Positions 7,654 through 18,879 of a DNA stretch of 38,646 bases are shown here, piece by piece. The position numbers were made by a program, and so were the translations under genes. The notes under the pieces were generated by a model. It saw only the letters and a program-made list of their open reading frames with translations. It was not told the DNA's origin and searched no databases. Each line of letters begins with the position of its first letter. The stretch's first letter is position 1. The stretch is from Thermodesulfobacteriaceae bacterium (GTDB lineage Bacteria > Desulfobacterota > Thermodesulfobacteria > Thermodesulfobacteriales > Thermodesulfobacteriaceae), in contig JANXAD010000016.1 in NCBI GenBank assembly GCA_025062245.1, forward strand, positions 1 through 38,646. Reading direction: 5' to 3'.

Positions 7654-8435
7654 GAGATTTCTCCAGAAAGTATTTTGTGAATTTCTTCTTCGGTTTTCAA
7701 AATAAGTTCTCCCCTATCTCCTATATCTAAAACTTTTCCTACTATACTTTCCAGGGGCCTTTTTTCTAAATCAAAACCATATCTTACCCACTTACCTAAG
7801 GTATCTGAAAATTGTTTGAAATCCTTTACAATAAGATTTTCCACAGGATTTTCTTCCAAAAATTTTCTTTCATAAAATCTTAAAAAACCCAGATAAAAGG
7901 AAAGCCATTTTATAAAAAAGTAGAGCACTTTTTCTACTTTAACTTCTTGATTAAGTAAGGTTTTTAAGTTAATGGCCTTTAAAAACTCTGGGAAAGGATT
8001 ATTAACATTAACTCCTATTCCTACAATATACCAGTCTTTATACCTTTCAATTAGCACTCCTGCTAACTTCTTTTCTTGATAATGCAAGTCGTTTATCCAC
8101 TTAATCTTTACTTCCTTCAGATTAAATTCTTCCATACATCTTTTTAAGGCTAAACCAAAGATCAAAGAAAAAAGCCCTGTATTTTCAGGTAAAAACTCAT
8201 CAAAAAGGGAAATAGCTATCCAAAGACCTCCCTTTTCTGCCCACCATCTTCTATTCCATCTACCCTTAGCTTGAGATAATTTGTCAGCCCAAATTATTCT
8301 TCCATTAGCTGTAGAAGGAAAAATTTCTAAAAGTTTTATAGCTATAGACATGGCTCTCTCTAAAAGGGGAAAATGCCAGATTTCCCTACCTAATTCCGGA
8401 AAGGAAAAGTTTAATTCTTGCCTCCCTAACTCCAC
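7638..8435 (-). CDS. birA: Biotin-[acetyl-CoA carboxylase] ligase, catalytic form without HTH
   Basis: 265 residues from a GTG start. The enzyme makes biotinyl-AMP and transfers biotin to the carrier protein of acetyl-CoA carboxylase. [20 protein letters not shown] corresponds to the GRGRxGRxW biotinyl-AMP loop with altered residues, [20 protein letters not shown] to the KWPNDxxxxxxKxxGxL motif, and [15 protein letters not shown] to the GIGxNxN motif. The N-terminal HTH of BirA repressors is absent, so it should not regulate biotin genes. The long start is preferred because residues 18-40 align with the family's N-terminal strand. It overlaps the biotinyl-like carrier gene by 10 bases and closes the acetyl-CoA carboxylase cluster. 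Confidence 0.82.
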   Translation of the reverse strand: MELGRQELNFSFPELGREIWHFPLLERAMSIAIKLLEIFPSTANGRIIWADKLSQAKGRWNRRWWAEKGGLWIAISLFDEFLPENTGLFSLIFGLALKRCMEEFNLKEVKIKWINDLHYQEKKLAGVLIERYKDWYIVGIGVNVNNPFPEFLKAINLKTLLNQEVKVEKVLYFFIKWLSFYLGFLRFYERKFLEENPVENLIVKDFKQFSDTLGKWVRYGFDLEKRPLESIVGKVLDIGDRGELILKTEEEIHKILSGEISYLEE

Positions 8436-9082
8436 TCCTCTTTAATACGCTTTATAATTTTTTCTAAATAAGGCAAATCCTTTTCAGGACAGAGTCCTAT
8501 AAGAGGTTTTTCTGCAGGGACTACTTCAAAGGGAGAAAAGTAAAGCTTGTAAATTATAAAACTTCCCTCTTCTTCAAAGTAAATAGGAACCTCTCTTTTC
8601 ATAAAACTCATAATAAGTAATTCATCCCCCTTTTTAACCTTTACCTTACCTAATCCCTGTTTTTCTATTCTTTGAAGTAAGGAGGGACTTAAAATATAAC
8701 GAGCGGTCTCAGGAGCTCTAATAATATATAGGGTAGAAAGAAGAATCTCAGAAATTACTTCCTCTTGAGAGAGGGGATGTTGAATTTCTAAAACTATCTC
8801 TTCAGCTTCTACAAATTTATCCAGAAGATCTAATTTTAAATTTTTAACTATTCCATCAATTTTAGCCTTTATAACCTTTAAATTTTTTTCCCTTTCTAAG
8901 ACAAAAAGAGGGGTTCCTGGTTTTTCTAACCACTTCCCAGAGGGACCTGAAACCCTATCTCCTTCTTTTACTTTAAACTCTCTAAGATAACCCGTATGGG
9001 GGGTTAAAACAGGATAAATTTTGAAAGGATGGGCTTTAAGATTTTTTAAAATCTCGTTTAATTGATTAAAATTAATTTCCAT
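8426..9082 (-). CDS. Biotin carboxyl carrier-like protein with two barrel-sandwich domains
   Basis: 218 residues. The position between the carboxyltransferase and birA genes argues for the carrier of acetyl-CoA carboxylase. Residues 22-101 look like a biotinyl/lipoyl fold: PVLTPHTGYLREFKVKEGDR, then LFVLEREKNLKVIKAKIDGI with Lys66 where the AMKM lysine normally sits. Residues 122-200 look like a second copy: KVKVKKGDELLIMSFMKREV with Met161-Lys162, followed by FSPFEVVPAEKPLIGL. Neither has the classical (A/V)MKM; the SFMKRE site is the closer match. Either Lys66, Lys162 or both may be biotinylated. The lack of a Pro/Ala hinge also differs from classical AccB. It lies 6 bases after the AccA-AccD gene. 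Confidence 0.65.
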   Translation of the reverse strand: MEINFNQLNEILKNLKAHPFKIYPVLTPHTGYLREFKVKEGDRVSGPSGKWLEKPGTPLFVLEREKNLKVIKAKIDGIVKNLKLDLLDKFVEAEEIVLEIQHPLSQEEVISEILLSTLYIIRAPETARYILSPSLLQRIEKQGLGKVKVKKGDELLIMSFMKREVPIYFEEEGSFIIYKLYFSPFEVVPAEKPLIGLCPEKDLPYLEKIIKRIKEEWS

Positions 9083-9088
9083 AATTTT

Positions 9089-11302
9089 CTATCTATAGTA
9101 TAAGTTTTGACCTCCCATAGTAAGAAGGGCTGTAAAGATTTTTTTTCTTAACTCCCTTCTATCCCAGATACCCTGTATATGTCCTCTTTTTAGGGCATTC
9201 TCAGCACTGTGATAGTCAGGAGGCACATCTTGACCGGTAGTTTCACGAATTACCCTTGGACCTGCAAAACCTAAACGAGTTGACCTTAGAGCAAACTGAT
9301 AGGGAGCAGAACCTAAAAAACTAGCTACTGGACCTGCATAGGAGTTATTATCATAAACTACAATATATAAACCACCAGCTTCTACATAATCTCTTACCGC
9401 TATAGTGCATCTTGGCATCTGGATCACTCCTAAAGTTCCCTCATGGATTCTTATTCCTCCTGTAGAGTGAACTAAAGCTAAAAAAGGACGCCGAGTAATT
9501 TTAGCTATTTCTATAGCTCTTATAAATTTTTCTCCCTCTGCTACTCCTACAGTTCCCTGTCTAAAATCTCCTATTAACATTACGGCAATTAAAGAAATAC
9601 CTCCGATTTTAGCTTCAAAGGAAAGAAGAGCCGAATTTACACCTGTATTTTCCTTAGCTTCTCTTAATTTCTCACTATAACCCGCAAAATTTAAGGGATC
9701 GGTAGAGGAAATTTCGTCATTAAAGGTTCTTATACTTCCTTTGTCAAAAATATTATTTAAATACCAAGTATATTCTAAAGGAAAGTGATAATTACAATTG
9801 GGGCAAACTCCACAAAATTCTCCATATAGGTCTGGAACCCAAAGGTCTGGACATCCATATTTTTCTCCCTGAGGACAAGAAACCGTTTTATCTTCTAAGG
9901 CTAAAGGACTTTCGTAAGGAGTTGTTTCTTCAGGAATGTATTGAGACCCTATTCTGGGTTTAAGCTTCTTTCCTACAATAAGATTATAAACTGTTTTAAC
10001 CGGATCTGAAACTGGTTTTAAAATCACAGAAGATTCACTACTTAGTTCTGATAAAAATTTTTTAAAACTTTTCTGTCCCTGTTTCAAAATTTTATACTTT
10101 ATCTCGTTTTTTACCTTTAAACTTAAATTATGGCCCACCTCCATAAAAGATTTCATGATACTTTTTGGTTCATAAACAGCCCATTTACTTATCTTTCGGT
10201 ATTTTTTAATTCTATTTTCCAATAGAATTTCCCTTTCATCTTCAGTTAAATCCCAGTCTACATAAAACTTAAAATTTTCCGAATCTTGTTTAGATAAAAC
10301 ATATTTTCTAAACATTTTTAAACTTTTAGTTTGAAGAACTATTTCATCAGTAGCCTTAATAAGTTCAACTTTTAACCTTCTAAAGAAATCAAAGTCCTTT
10401 TTACGAGCCCCTAAAGGTGGTTCAGGAACAATCCGATCTATAGTTCCTAATTTAAGGTTATCATAAGAGGTCAACTTTAAAAAGTTAGCACACTTTTCTA
10501 CTAATTCCCGTGGAGGTCTTCCCTCCTTAAGATTGGCTTCAATAGCAGCTGCTCCTTCAGGGCTTATAACTGAATAATATCCCTTTTCAGCCATAAGCCG
10601 AAAATCAGTAAGTCCTATAGCCTCTGCCCCTCCCGATCCTCCCTCTGAAATAAAAGAAATGGTAGGAACCTTTAATCCAGCCATGTAATACAGATTCTTA
10701 GCAATCTGTTGAGCTGCCCCAGGATAATCTTCAATGGGATAGGCTCCGGGAGTAAAAATAAAAAAGTGAATAGGAATACCCTCAGTTTCAGCCATTTTCA
10801 TATAACGCAAGGCCTTTTCATTTCCCCAGGGTTTAGCACTCCCTCCCTGTCTATATTCTTCCCCGTGTCCTTTTTCGTGCCCTATTACCATAACCTGATG
10901 AAAATAAAGTTCATTATCTACCTTACGAATTAACATAGCTTTAGCACAAACGATAGCAGGATCAAGGTTTATCTCTTTGTCTCCACCTAATTCCATATAA
11001 TTGTCATAAACATTTTCTAAGATATCTTGAAGGGTAATCCTTTGAGGATGTCTTACTATTTTTACTATCTCATAGGGGGTCAAAGTTTCCTCAGCCTTTT
11101 GAAGTAAAAATTCTATCTTCTGGTTAGTACTCTCTATAAAACTCTTTAATTCTTCAACCGAATAGGAGTAAAAATTTTGGTGAACCTCTAAAAGCTTTTC
11201 TATCAAAGTTTGTATATCACAAAAATCTTCACCTTTAATATCCCTTATATAGATTGCCGTTTCCATAAGATGGGTCAATTTTTTATGTAACTCTATTTTC
11301 AT
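9089..11302 (-). CDS. Fused acetyl-CoA carboxylase carboxyltransferase, alpha then beta
   Basis: 737 residues. The first half (about 80-330) is AccA-like, with IGHEKGHGEEYRQGGSAKPW, FTPGAYPIEDYPGAAQQIA and SEGGSGGAEAIGLTDFRLMA followed by SVISPEGAAAIE. A helical spacer follows (about 330-470). The second half starts with a zinc-ribbon-like segment (CPQGEKYGC, then FCGVCPNCNYHFP) and continues as AccD, with STGGIRIHEGTLGVIQMPRC, SYAGPVASFLGSAPYQFALR and GFAGPRVIRETTGQDVPP. Classical bacteria make the two subunits from separate genes, and natural fusions often have beta first. The enzyme transfers the carboxyl group from biotin to acetyl-CoA, giving malonyl-CoA for lipid synthesis. It lies 4 bases after accC and 6 before the carrier gene. 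Confidence 0.87.
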   Translation of the reverse strand: MKIELHKKLTHLMETAIYIRDIKGEDFCDIQTLIEKLLEVHQNFYSYSVEELKSFIESTNQKIEFLLQKAEETLTPYEIVKIVRHPQRITLQDILENVYDNYMELGGDKEINLDPAIVCAKAMLIRKVDNELYFHQVMVIGHEKGHGEEYRQGGSAKPWGNEKALRYMKMAETEGIPIHFFIFTPGAYPIEDYPGAAQQIAKNLYYMAGLKVPTISFISEGGSGGAEAIGLTDFRLMAEKGYYSVISPEGAAAIEANLKEGRPPRELVEKCANFLKLTSYDNLKLGTIDRIVPEPPLGARKKDFDFFRRLKVELIKATDEIVLQTKSLKMFRKYVLSKQDSENFKFYVDWDLTEDEREILLENRIKKYRKISKWAVYEPKSIMKSFMEVGHNLSLKVKNEIKYKILKQGQKSFKKFLSELSSESSVILKPVSDPVKTVYNLIVGKKLKPRIGSQYIPEETTPYESPLALEDKTVSCPQGEKYGCPDLWVPDLYGEFCGVCPNCNYHFPLEYTWYLNNIFDKGSIRTFNDEISSTDPLNFAGYSEKLREAKENTGVNSALLSFEAKIGGISLIAVMLIGDFRQGTVGVAEGEKFIRAIEIAKITRRPFLALVHSTGGIRIHEGTLGVIQMPRCTIAVRDYVEAGGLYIVVYDNNSYAGPVASFLGSAPYQFALRSTRLGFAGPRVIRETTGQDVPPDYHSAENALKRGHIQGIWDRRELRKKIFTALLTMGGQNLYYR

Positions 11303-11306
11303 TTTC

Positions 11307-12698
11307 TCAACTGGGTAAAAATTGATAAATTATTTCTAATTTTTCTTTAAGATACTCTTTATTGGTTTTTAATTTTTCACCCTTAGAGGTGACCCCTTCT
11401 ATAATTAGATTTTCAAGAAATTCTTGAGCTCGCCTTTTAGCTAATTCAAAGTTTTCACCATATATTATAGCTAAAGCTAAATTAGGATCAAACTGGGTGG
11501 GAATGTTGTAAGGTTTATCTTGAGGAACATGGGTTCTTATGGTTAACCAGCTTTCTGGTTTCCACTTAAAATGGGTAATAGTTCCACTTAAAGGTTGAAA
11601 ACCTTGAGAAACATCTTCAGCAATTAGTCTTAGTTCAATACTTGTTCCTTTAAAAAGGATCTCCTCTTGAGTATATTCTAATCTTTCTCCCAAAGCTACT
11701 TTTATTTGTTCTTTAATAAGATTTACAGAATTATTATTAATAAAAGAAATTTTACCTGAAATTTCATTTTCTACTTGAACTCGGGTGTTAACTTCCATAA
11801 GATAATATTTTCCTTCGGGAGTTACTAACCACTCCCAGGTACCTAAACTGTAATATCCAAAGTTTTTAGCTAACCTTAGGGAATATTTAATAATCTCGGA
11901 TTCTATCTTTTGAAGATTAAGAGAAAAATTTTTGTTAAAGTCAAACCCAGGAGCTATTTCAATCCTTTTCTGTTTAAAAGGGCTTTGGATAGTACAATTT
12001 CTGGTGCCAAAGTGCACATATTCTCCTTTTTTACTTCCTAAAATTTGAACTTCCACATGTTGAATAACAGGAATCTTAGCTTCAATCAGTACTCCTTCAT
12101 CTCCGAAAAGTCTTTTAGCATAAGCTCTAATTTTTCTAAAGACCGGTCTAACCTCTTCTAAATTTTTCACCTCCTCAATACCCATCCCCCCGCCACCAGC
12201 TGCAGCTTTAATAAATAAAGAGCGATACTCAAATCCTTCTTCCTTTAAAAGTTCTAATAGTTCTTCAGCCTTAAATTCTGCCTCTATTTCATTATAGATG
12301 GGTTCCGTAGTCCCTGGTATGACTGGAATTTTTAGTTGGGAAGCTAACTTTTTTAAATAGATCTTATTTCCTAAATCTCTGATAGCTTCCCAAGAGGGTC
12401 CTACAAAAATAAGTGGTCTTTCCCTTTTTTCAACTCTTCTGGCAAACCTGTAATCTTCAGAAAGAAAACCATATCCCGGATGTATTAGACTACATTTATT
12501 TTCATCTGCTACAGCTAATAAATCATTTATATCTCTATAATCAGAAATTCTAACCTTTTTCTTAGCTAACCTCACATGAAGAGACTCCTCATCCTCCTTG
12601 GTATAGACTGCTACATAGTCTAGCCCTAATTCTTCACAAGCTTCCATTATTCTTAAAGCTATTTCTCCCCGGTTAGCAATTAAAAGACGCTCTTTCAT
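11307..12698 (-). CDS. accC: Biotin carboxylase subunit of acetyl-CoA carboxylase
   Basis: 463 residues, close to the E. coli size of 449. The enzyme carboxylates biotin on the carrier protein with ATP and bicarbonate. LLIANRGEIALRIMEACEEL and LIHPGYGFLSEDYRFA begin the carboxylase N-domain. The glycine-rich ATP-grasp loop FIKAAAGGGGMGIEEV follows, then HVEVQILGSKKGEYVHFGTR with RNCTIQSPFKQKRIEIAP, and the catalytic YLMEVNTRVQVENEISG. The canonical RDCS/QRR/QK sequence reads RNCTIQSPFKQKRIE here, a mild divergence. It follows purA by 13 bases without a clear ribosome binding site, and the carboxyltransferase follows after 4 bases. It could in principle serve another biotin enzyme, but the neighbours point to acetyl-CoA carboxylase. 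Confidence 0.9.
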   Translation of the reverse strand: MKERLLIANRGEIALRIMEACEELGLDYVAVYTKEDEESLHVRLAKKKVRISDYRDINDLLAVADENKCSLIHPGYGFLSEDYRFARRVEKRERPLIFVGPSWEAIRDLGNKIYLKKLASQLKIPVIPGTTEPIYNEIEAEFKAEELLELLKEEGFEYRSLFIKAAAGGGGMGIEEVKNLEEVRPVFRKIRAYAKRLFGDEGVLIEAKIPVIQHVEVQILGSKKGEYVHFGTRNCTIQSPFKQKRIEIAPGFDFNKNFSLNLQKIESEIIKYSLRLAKNFGYYSLGTWEWLVTPEGKYYLMEVNTRVQVENEISGKISFINNNSVNLIKEQIKVALGERLEYTQEEILFKGTSIELRLIAEDVSQGFQPLSGTITHFKWKPESWLTIRTHVPQDKPYNIPTQFDPNLALAIIYGENFELAKRRAQEFLENLIIEGVTSKGEKLKTNKEYLKEKLEIIYQFLPS

Positions 12699-12712
12699 AG
12701 GATAAAAAATAT

Positions 12713-14008
<1,296 letters not shown>

Positions 14009-14041
14009 TTAATCTTAGAGACTTTTCTCCTACAAAATATA

Positions 14042-15121
14042 TCACAGCTTTAAAGATTGGGAAAGATAGAATCTTTCAGGTTTATACTCACATAGGGGTT
14101 CCTCTTCTAAGTAGTCACCTGTTAGCTCATAGGCTCTAGCGCGACACCCTCCACAGACTCTTATATACTCACACCTTCCACACTTTCCCTTATATAACTT
14201 AAAATTTCTTAAATCATTAAAAATTTGAGATCCCTCCCAAATTTCTTTAAATTTATTTTTTCTTAAATCTCCAGCTACAAGTTCTAAGTAACCACAAGGT
14301 TGAACCTCCCCTATATGGGATATAAAACAAAAACTTATACCTGCTAAGCAACCTCGAGTTATAGCATCTAATCCAAAGGTTTCTAAATTAACTAAAAGAC
14401 CCTCTTCCTTGGCTCTTTCTCGCATTATTCGGTAATAAAAGGGTGCACAGGTAACTTTTAAATTAATAGCCGAATTTTTCTTTTGGTAATAAAACCAAGT
14501 TAATAATTTTTCTAATTCTTTAGAAAAAGTTACCTCCTCTTTAAGATTTTTACCTCTACCCACAGGAACTAAGACAAAGAGATGGTGTGCAGAGGCCCCA
14601 AGATTTTTGGCTAATTCGTGAATTTTAGGGATTTCTCTAAGGTTTAAATAGGTAACTGTGGTATTAATTTGAAAGGAAAGATTTACTTTTTTTAGAATTT
14701 TTATTCCCCTTAAAGCACCTTCAAAAGCTCCATAAACCTTTCTAAAAGAGTCATGGGTTTCAGCTCTTGCTCCATCAAGACTTATACTTATCTTAGAAAT
14801 TCCAGCTTCTTTAAGCTCTAAAGCCAGTTCCTGAGTCAACAAAGTTCCATTAGTTGCCAAAACAGGATTTAATTCTAAGAATTTAGCTTCTTTGATAATT
14901 TCTAAGAGATCCTTTCTTAAAAGAGGTTCCCCTCCAGTAAGGATTAAAACAGGTTTTGATATTTCAGCTATTTCTTTTAATATTCTAAAAATTTCCTGAG
15001 TTTCAAGTTCTCCTTGATAAGGACCTTTAGAGGCAGATGCTCTACAATGAACACAATCGAGATTACAATTTCGAGTAAGTTCTAAAGCAATAAGCCGGGG
15101 TAAATAATTTGAAGATTTCAT
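14042..15121 (-). CDS. ahbD: Radical SAM/SPASM heme synthase of the siroheme route (AhbD type)
   Basis: 359 residues. The N-terminus has the radical SAM CxxxCxxC motif (TRNCNLDCVHCRASA, Cys19, Cys23, Cys26), then KPVLILTGGEPLLRKDLLEI. The C-terminal SPASM domain has RGCLAGISFCFISHIGEVQP followed by CGYLE and CGRCEYIRVCGGCRARAY. AhbD converts Fe-coproporphyrin III to heme b by decarboxylating two propionates; archaea and sulfate reducers use it. The pattern of CVHCRASA, KPVLILTGGEP and GCLAG..FCF is close to AhbD; AhbC and PQQ/peptide-modifying SPASM proteins are alternatives. The start overlaps the preceding gene by four bases (ATGA). No other ahb gene is in the window. Confidence 0.7.
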   Translation of the reverse strand: MKSSNYLPRLIALELTRNCNLDCVHCRASASKGPYQGELETQEIFRILKEIAEISKPVLILTGGEPLLRKDLLEIIKEAKFLELNPVLATNGTLLTQELALELKEAGISKISISLDGARAETHDSFRKVYGAFEGALRGIKILKKVNLSFQINTTVTYLNLREIPKIHELAKNLGASAHHLFVLVPVGRGKNLKEEVTFSKELEKLLTWFYYQKKNSAINLKVTCAPFYYRIMRERAKEEGLLVNLETFGLDAITRGCLAGISFCFISHIGEVQPCGYLELVAGDLRKNKFKEIWEGSQIFNDLRNFKLYKGKCGRCEYIRVCGGCRARAYELTGDYLEEEPLCEYKPERFYLSQSLKL

Positions 15122-15891
15122 CTTTCTGAATAATTTTTTACATAATTTCTTAGAATTCCAATTCCTTCTATTTTAATTTCTACTACATCTCCATCTTTAA
15201 GAGCTCCTACCCCTGGTGGGGTTCCTGTAGCTATAATGTCTCCTGGATAAAGGGTCATAATATGGGCTACAAACTTAACTAATTCGTAGGGGTTAAAAAG
15301 GAGTTCTGAAGTAGAAGAATTTTGCTTTAACTCTCCATTTACATAGGTTTCTATTTTAAGATTTAAAGGATTAAGATTGGTCTCTATAAAGGGACCTAAG
15401 GGAGCAAAGGTATCAAAACTTTTACATCTACTCCACTGAAAATCTTTTTTTTGAAGATCTCTAGCTGTTACATCATTAAAACAGGTATACCCAAAAATAG
15501 CCTTTTCAACTTCTTCATAAGATTTGGGACGATAAAGTTTTTTTCCTATTACCACAGCTAACTCACCTTCATAGTGAACCTCTTTACTTTCAGGAGGAAG
15601 ATAAATAATTTCCTCGGGTCCTATTACAGCAGAAGGAGGTTTAAAAAAGAAAAGGGGTTCCTTAGGCAAAGAAAGCCCAAGTTCCTTAGCATGATCTTTA
15701 TAATTTAAACCTACACCAATAATCTTAGTAGGCCAAACAGGAGCTAAAATTTTTAAACTTTTAAGCTCATGCACTTCCTCGTAAGAAGGGATCCTATCTG
15801 GGGAATAGACCTCGGGTATTTCAATTACTTCTGAATCTAAAACTACTCCAAAAAAGACTCTCTCTCCTTTTTGAAATCTACCTATTTTCAT
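15118..15891 (-). CDS. Fumarylacetoacetate hydrolase-family protein
   Basis: 257 residues. The family includes acylpyruvases, oxaloacetate decarboxylases and 2-hydroxyhepta-2,4-diene-1,7-dioate isomerases. IIGVGLNYKDHAKELG, PLFFFKPPSAVIGPEE, the metal-binding HYEGELAVVIGK (His-x-Glu-x-Glu type), FNDVTARDLQKKDFQWSRCK with SFDTFAPLGP, and the C-terminal GDIIATGTPPGVG are all family landmarks. The exact substrate cannot be read from the sequence; in an anaerobe without an aromatic degradation cluster, acylpyruvate hydrolysis or oxaloacetate tautomerase/decarboxylase activity is more likely than tyrosine breakdown. The start follows AAGG at good spacing, and the gene is coupled to ahbD by a four-base overlap. 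Confidence 0.82.
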   Translation of the reverse strand: MKIGRFQKGERVFFGVVLDSEVIEIPEVYSPDRIPSYEEVHELKSLKILAPVWPTKIIGVGLNYKDHAKELGLSLPKEPLFFFKPPSAVIGPEEIIYLPPESKEVHYEGELAVVIGKKLYRPKSYEEVEKAIFGYTCFNDVTARDLQKKDFQWSRCKSFDTFAPLGPFIETNLNPLNLKIETYVNGELKQNSSTSELLFNPYELVKFVAHIMTLYPGDIIATGTPPGVGALKDGDVVEIKIEGIGILRNYVKNYSER

Positions 15892-15924
15892 CGCGCCTTA
15901 AAATTTTAGACTATTTTGAAAATA

Positions 15925-16845
15925 TTACAATCCAGTTTCCTTTAATTTTTTGATTAATTCCTTTTGTTCAGCAGTAAGATAGGAGGGCATTTGAGGCATA
16001 AGAACTACATAAAGATCTCCTCTTTTCCCTCCCTCTAAGGGAAGACCTAAATTTCTCAGTTTAAGTTTGGCTCCTGGCTTGGTCATAGGAGGAACCTTAG
16101 CCTTAATTTTTTTACCTTCTAAGGTGGTGAATTCTATTTCATCTCCTAAGAAGAAACTGGTTATAGGAATTTCTCTTTCTATTATTAGGTTTCCATCCTC
16201 TACCTTGAAATCTTTATAAGAAGAAGAAACTAACTTCACTCTAAAAAGATAATTTTTTAAAGTTGGCCCTATCTTTTTAGTTATTCTTAAGACTTGTCCC
16301 TCCTTTACCCCTTGAGGAATTTTGATCTTTACCCTTTCAAAAGTTCCGGGTAAAAAAACCTCCTTTTCTCCTCCTCTAATCATCTCCTCTATGGTAAGAG
16401 GAAGTTCAGTCTGAATGGTTTCTTGATAACTTCCAAAGGGAGAACTTTCCTCTTCAAAGGGACCCCTAAATAGATTACTAAAAATTTCTCCCAAATCAAA
16501 AACAAAGGTTTGCCCACCCTTTTTATTTCTTTTACTAAAGAAAGCTCCTAAGTCTATTCCTAAATCTTTAAAAACATTTTCAAAGTCAAAACCCCTAAAG
16601 ATATCTTCAGTAGTATATCTTCTTTCAAATTCTGCTGAACCATACAGGTCATATAATTTTCTTTTTTCAGGATCCGAAAGAACTGCATAGGCTTCATTTA
16701 TTTCTTTAAATTTTTCTTCAGCTTCTTTACTTCCCCTATTTCTATCAGGATGATACTTCATAGCCAGCTTTCTATAGGCTCTTTTTATTTCTTCTTGGGT
16801 TGCATCTTTTTTAACTCCTAAGATTTTATAATAATCCTTAGACAT
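15925..16845 (-). CDS. CbpA-type DnaJ co-chaperone
   Basis: 306 residues. The J domain (residues 3-68) holds the HPD motif (KYHPDRN, residues 31-36) that stimulates DnaK ATPase. There is a short G/F-poor linker (about 70-130), then the two C-terminal substrate-binding subdomains ([36 protein letters not shown], and [12 protein letters not shown]). The CxxCxGxG zinc-finger region of classical DnaJ is missing, so it is a type II (CbpA/DnaJ2) protein. The ribosome binding site AAGGGGTGA supports the start. A possible promoter (TTGATT, 16 bases, TATTTT on the minus strand) lies in the gap shared with fhs. No dnaK or grpE is adjacent. Confidence 0.85.
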   Translation of the reverse strand: MSKDYYKILGVKKDATQEEIKRAYRKLAMKYHPDRNRGSKEAEEKFKEINEAYAVLSDPEKRKLYDLYGSAEFERRYTTEDIFRGFDFENVFKDLGIDLGAFFSKRNKKGGQTFVFDLGEIFSNLFRGPFEEESSPFGSYQETIQTELPLTIEEMIRGGEKEVFLPGTFERVKIKIPQGVKEGQVLRITKKIGPTLKNYLFRVKLVSSSYKDFKVEDGNLIIEREIPITSFFLGDEIEFTTLEGKKIKAKVPPMTKPGAKLKLRNLGLPLEGGKRGDLYVVLMPQMPSYLTAEQKELIKKLKETGL

Positions 16846-17012
16846 AAAATTTTCACCCCTTAATTAACGAATTTCAAATCAAATTAAAAAATAAAACCAT
16901 AGCTTAAAAAATCAAGGAAAAAAACTCTTTTTTATGCTTTGAGAAATTTTACCCCAGATTAAGAAAAATTTCTACACACAAGGTTTATGTTATTTTTAGT
17001 TTTAAAGTATTA

Positions 17013-17038
17013 TTGACATTAAAAAAGGAACTTATAAA
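17013..17038 (+). promoter_or_regulatory. Candidate promoter upstream of fhs
   Basis: A perfect TTGACA (17013-17018) is followed after only 14 bases by TATAAA (17033-17038); another TATAAA is at 17064-17069. The short spacer lowers the confidence. The rest of the divergent cbpA-fhs gap (16846-17106) is A+T rich; I see no riboswitch or RNA gene in it. The fhs ribosome binding site is AAAGGAGG at 17092-17099. Confidence 0.35.
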
Positions 17039-17106
17039 AAATTTTTTTTAGGCATAAATTTTGTATAAAAAGATATCTGAAAAAAATCTAATAAAGGAGG
17101 TAGGTT

Positions 17107-18873
17107 ATGCACCACTTGGATCCAACCAAAATGAAAGATTGGGAAATAGCTTATGAAGCAGAAAAATTTATGAAAACCGTTTATCAGTTAGGTGACGAAT
17201 TAGGCTTAACTAAGGAGGAGCTTTTACCCTATGGTCATTATGTGGCTAAGGTAGATTATAAGAAGGTTTTGGAAAGACTAAAAGATCGTCCTAATGGAAA
17301 GTATATCGATGTTACAGCTATTACTCCTACACCTTTAGGTGAGGGTAAAACTACTACTTTAATTGGTTTAGTTGAGGGTTTAGGAAAGAGAGGAAAAAAT
17401 GTTATTGGAACCATAAGACAGCCTTCTGGTGGTCCTACCTTCAATATTAAAGGTAGTGCAGCTGGTGGTGGAATTGCTCAGGTAATTCCTTTGGATAAAT
17501 TTTCCTTAGGTCTTACAGGGGATATTAATGCTATTATGAATGCCCATAATTTAGCTATGGTAGCTTTAACATCCAGAATGCAGCATGAAGCTAATTATGA
17601 TGATGAAACCTTAGCTAAGAAAGGTTTAAGAAGATTAAATATTGATCCCAAAAGAGTTGAAATGGGATGGGTAATTGACTTTTGTGCTCAAGCTTTAAGA
17701 CATATTGTTATTGGGCTGGGTGGTAAAAACGATGGATATCCTATGGAAAGTAAATTTTTCATTGCCGTAGCTTCTGAAGTTATGGCAATACTATCAGTTG
17801 CCAGAGACTTAAAAGATTTAAGAGAAAGAATTGGAAAAATAGTGGTAGCCTTTGATAAATTTGGTAATCCTGTTACTACAGAAGACTTAGAAGTTGCCGG
17901 TGCTATGACTGCTTGGTTAGTAGATGCTATTAATCCTAATCTTATGCAGACTATTGAGGGTCAGCCAGTGTTTGTCCATGCTGGTCCTTTTGCCAATATT
18001 GCTGTAGGACAATCTTCTATTATTGCAGATTATGTGGCTTTAAAATTGGGAGACTACATAGTCACAGAATCCGGATTTGCAGCAGATATTGGTTTTGAAA
18101 AGTTCTGGAATATTAAGTGCAGACTTTCTGGATTAGTTCCTAATGTAGTGGTAGTAGTAGCCACTATCAGAGCTCTTAAGTGCCACGGTGGAGCACCTAT
18201 TCCCAGACCAGGTCAACCTATTCCTAAGGAATACTTAGAAGAAAGACTTGACTGGGTAGAAAAGGGATGTGACAATCTACTCCATTGTGTAAATATTGTT
18301 AAGAAAAGTGGAGCTATTCCTGTAGTTTGTATTAATAAGTTTTATGCCGATACTGAAAATGAAGTGAAATTGGTAAAAAAGATTTGTGAAGATGCAGGAG
18401 TGAGAGTAGCCTATTCAGATCATTGGTTAAAAGGTGGAGAGGGGGCCTTGGAACTTGCTGATGCTGTAATTGATGCCTGTGAAGAAAAGTCTGAATTTAG
18501 ATTCCTTTATGAGGTTGATGAACCTGTTAAGACCAGAATTGAAAAGATTGCTAAGGAGGTATATGGAGCAGATGGAGTGGTTTATCTTCCTGCTGCGGAG
18601 GAAAAAATTAAGATGATTGAGGCTGATCCTGATTTGAGAAAAAATCCTATTTGTATGGTAAAGACCCATCTTTCTCTTTCTGATGATCCAACCAAGAAGG
18701 GTGTGCCTAAGGGATGGACCTTAAGAGTAAGAGATGTTCTTATTTTTAGAGGTTCTGGTTTTACGGTTCCCGTTGCTGGTGATATTAGCCTTATGCCTGG
18801 AACTGCTTCAGATCCAGCCTATAGAAGAATTGATGTAGATGTGGAGACCGGCAGAGTAAAAGGATTGTTCTAA
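17107..18873 (+). CDS. fhs: Formate-tetrahydrofolate ligase
   Basis: 588 residues, slightly longer than the roughly 557 of acetogens. The enzyme uses ATP to activate formate on tetrahydrofolate, the entry of the methyl branch of the Wood-Ljungdahl pathway. The P-loop [13 protein letters not shown] is at residues 72-84. Family motifs include [33 protein letters not shown] and [14 protein letters not shown], and the C-terminus [20 protein letters not shown]. The start follows a strong AAAGGAGG. It heads the plus-strand Wood-Ljungdahl island and is closed by its own terminator, so it can be expressed apart from folD and the downstream genes. No formate dehydrogenase gene is nearby. Confidence 0.96.
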   Translation: MHHLDPTKMKDWEIAYEAEKFMKTVYQLGDELGLTKEELLPYGHYVAKVDYKKVLERLKDRPNGKYIDVTAITPTPLGEGKTTTLIGLVEGLGKRGKNVIGTIRQPSGGPTFNIKGSAAGGGIAQVIPLDKFSLGLTGDINAIMNAHNLAMVALTSRMQHEANYDDETLAKKGLRRLNIDPKRVEMGWVIDFCAQALRHIVIGLGGKNDGYPMESKFFIAVASEVMAILSVARDLKDLRERIGKIVVAFDKFGNPVTTEDLEVAGAMTAWLVDAINPNLMQTIEGQPVFVHAGPFANIAVGQSSIIADYVALKLGDYIVTESGFAADIGFEKFWNIKCRLSGLVPNVVVVVATIRALKCHGGAPIPRPGQPIPKEYLEERLDWVEKGCDNLLHCVNIVKKSGAIPVVCINKFYADTENEVKLVKKICEDAGVRVAYSDHWLKGGEGALELADAVIDACEEKSEFRFLYEVDEPVKTRIEKIAKEVYGADGVVYLPAAEEKIKMIEADPDLRKNPICMVKTHLSLSDDPTKKGVPKGWTLRVRDVLIFRGSGFTVPVAGDISLMPGTASDPAYRRIDVDVETGRVKGLF

Positions 18874-18879
18874 AGAGTA

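Noticed and set aside
16846-17106. Riboswitch (for example THF or SAM type) before fhs
   Set aside because: I could not find conserved riboswitch core motifs or a terminator/anti-terminator pair in this A+T-rich gap.
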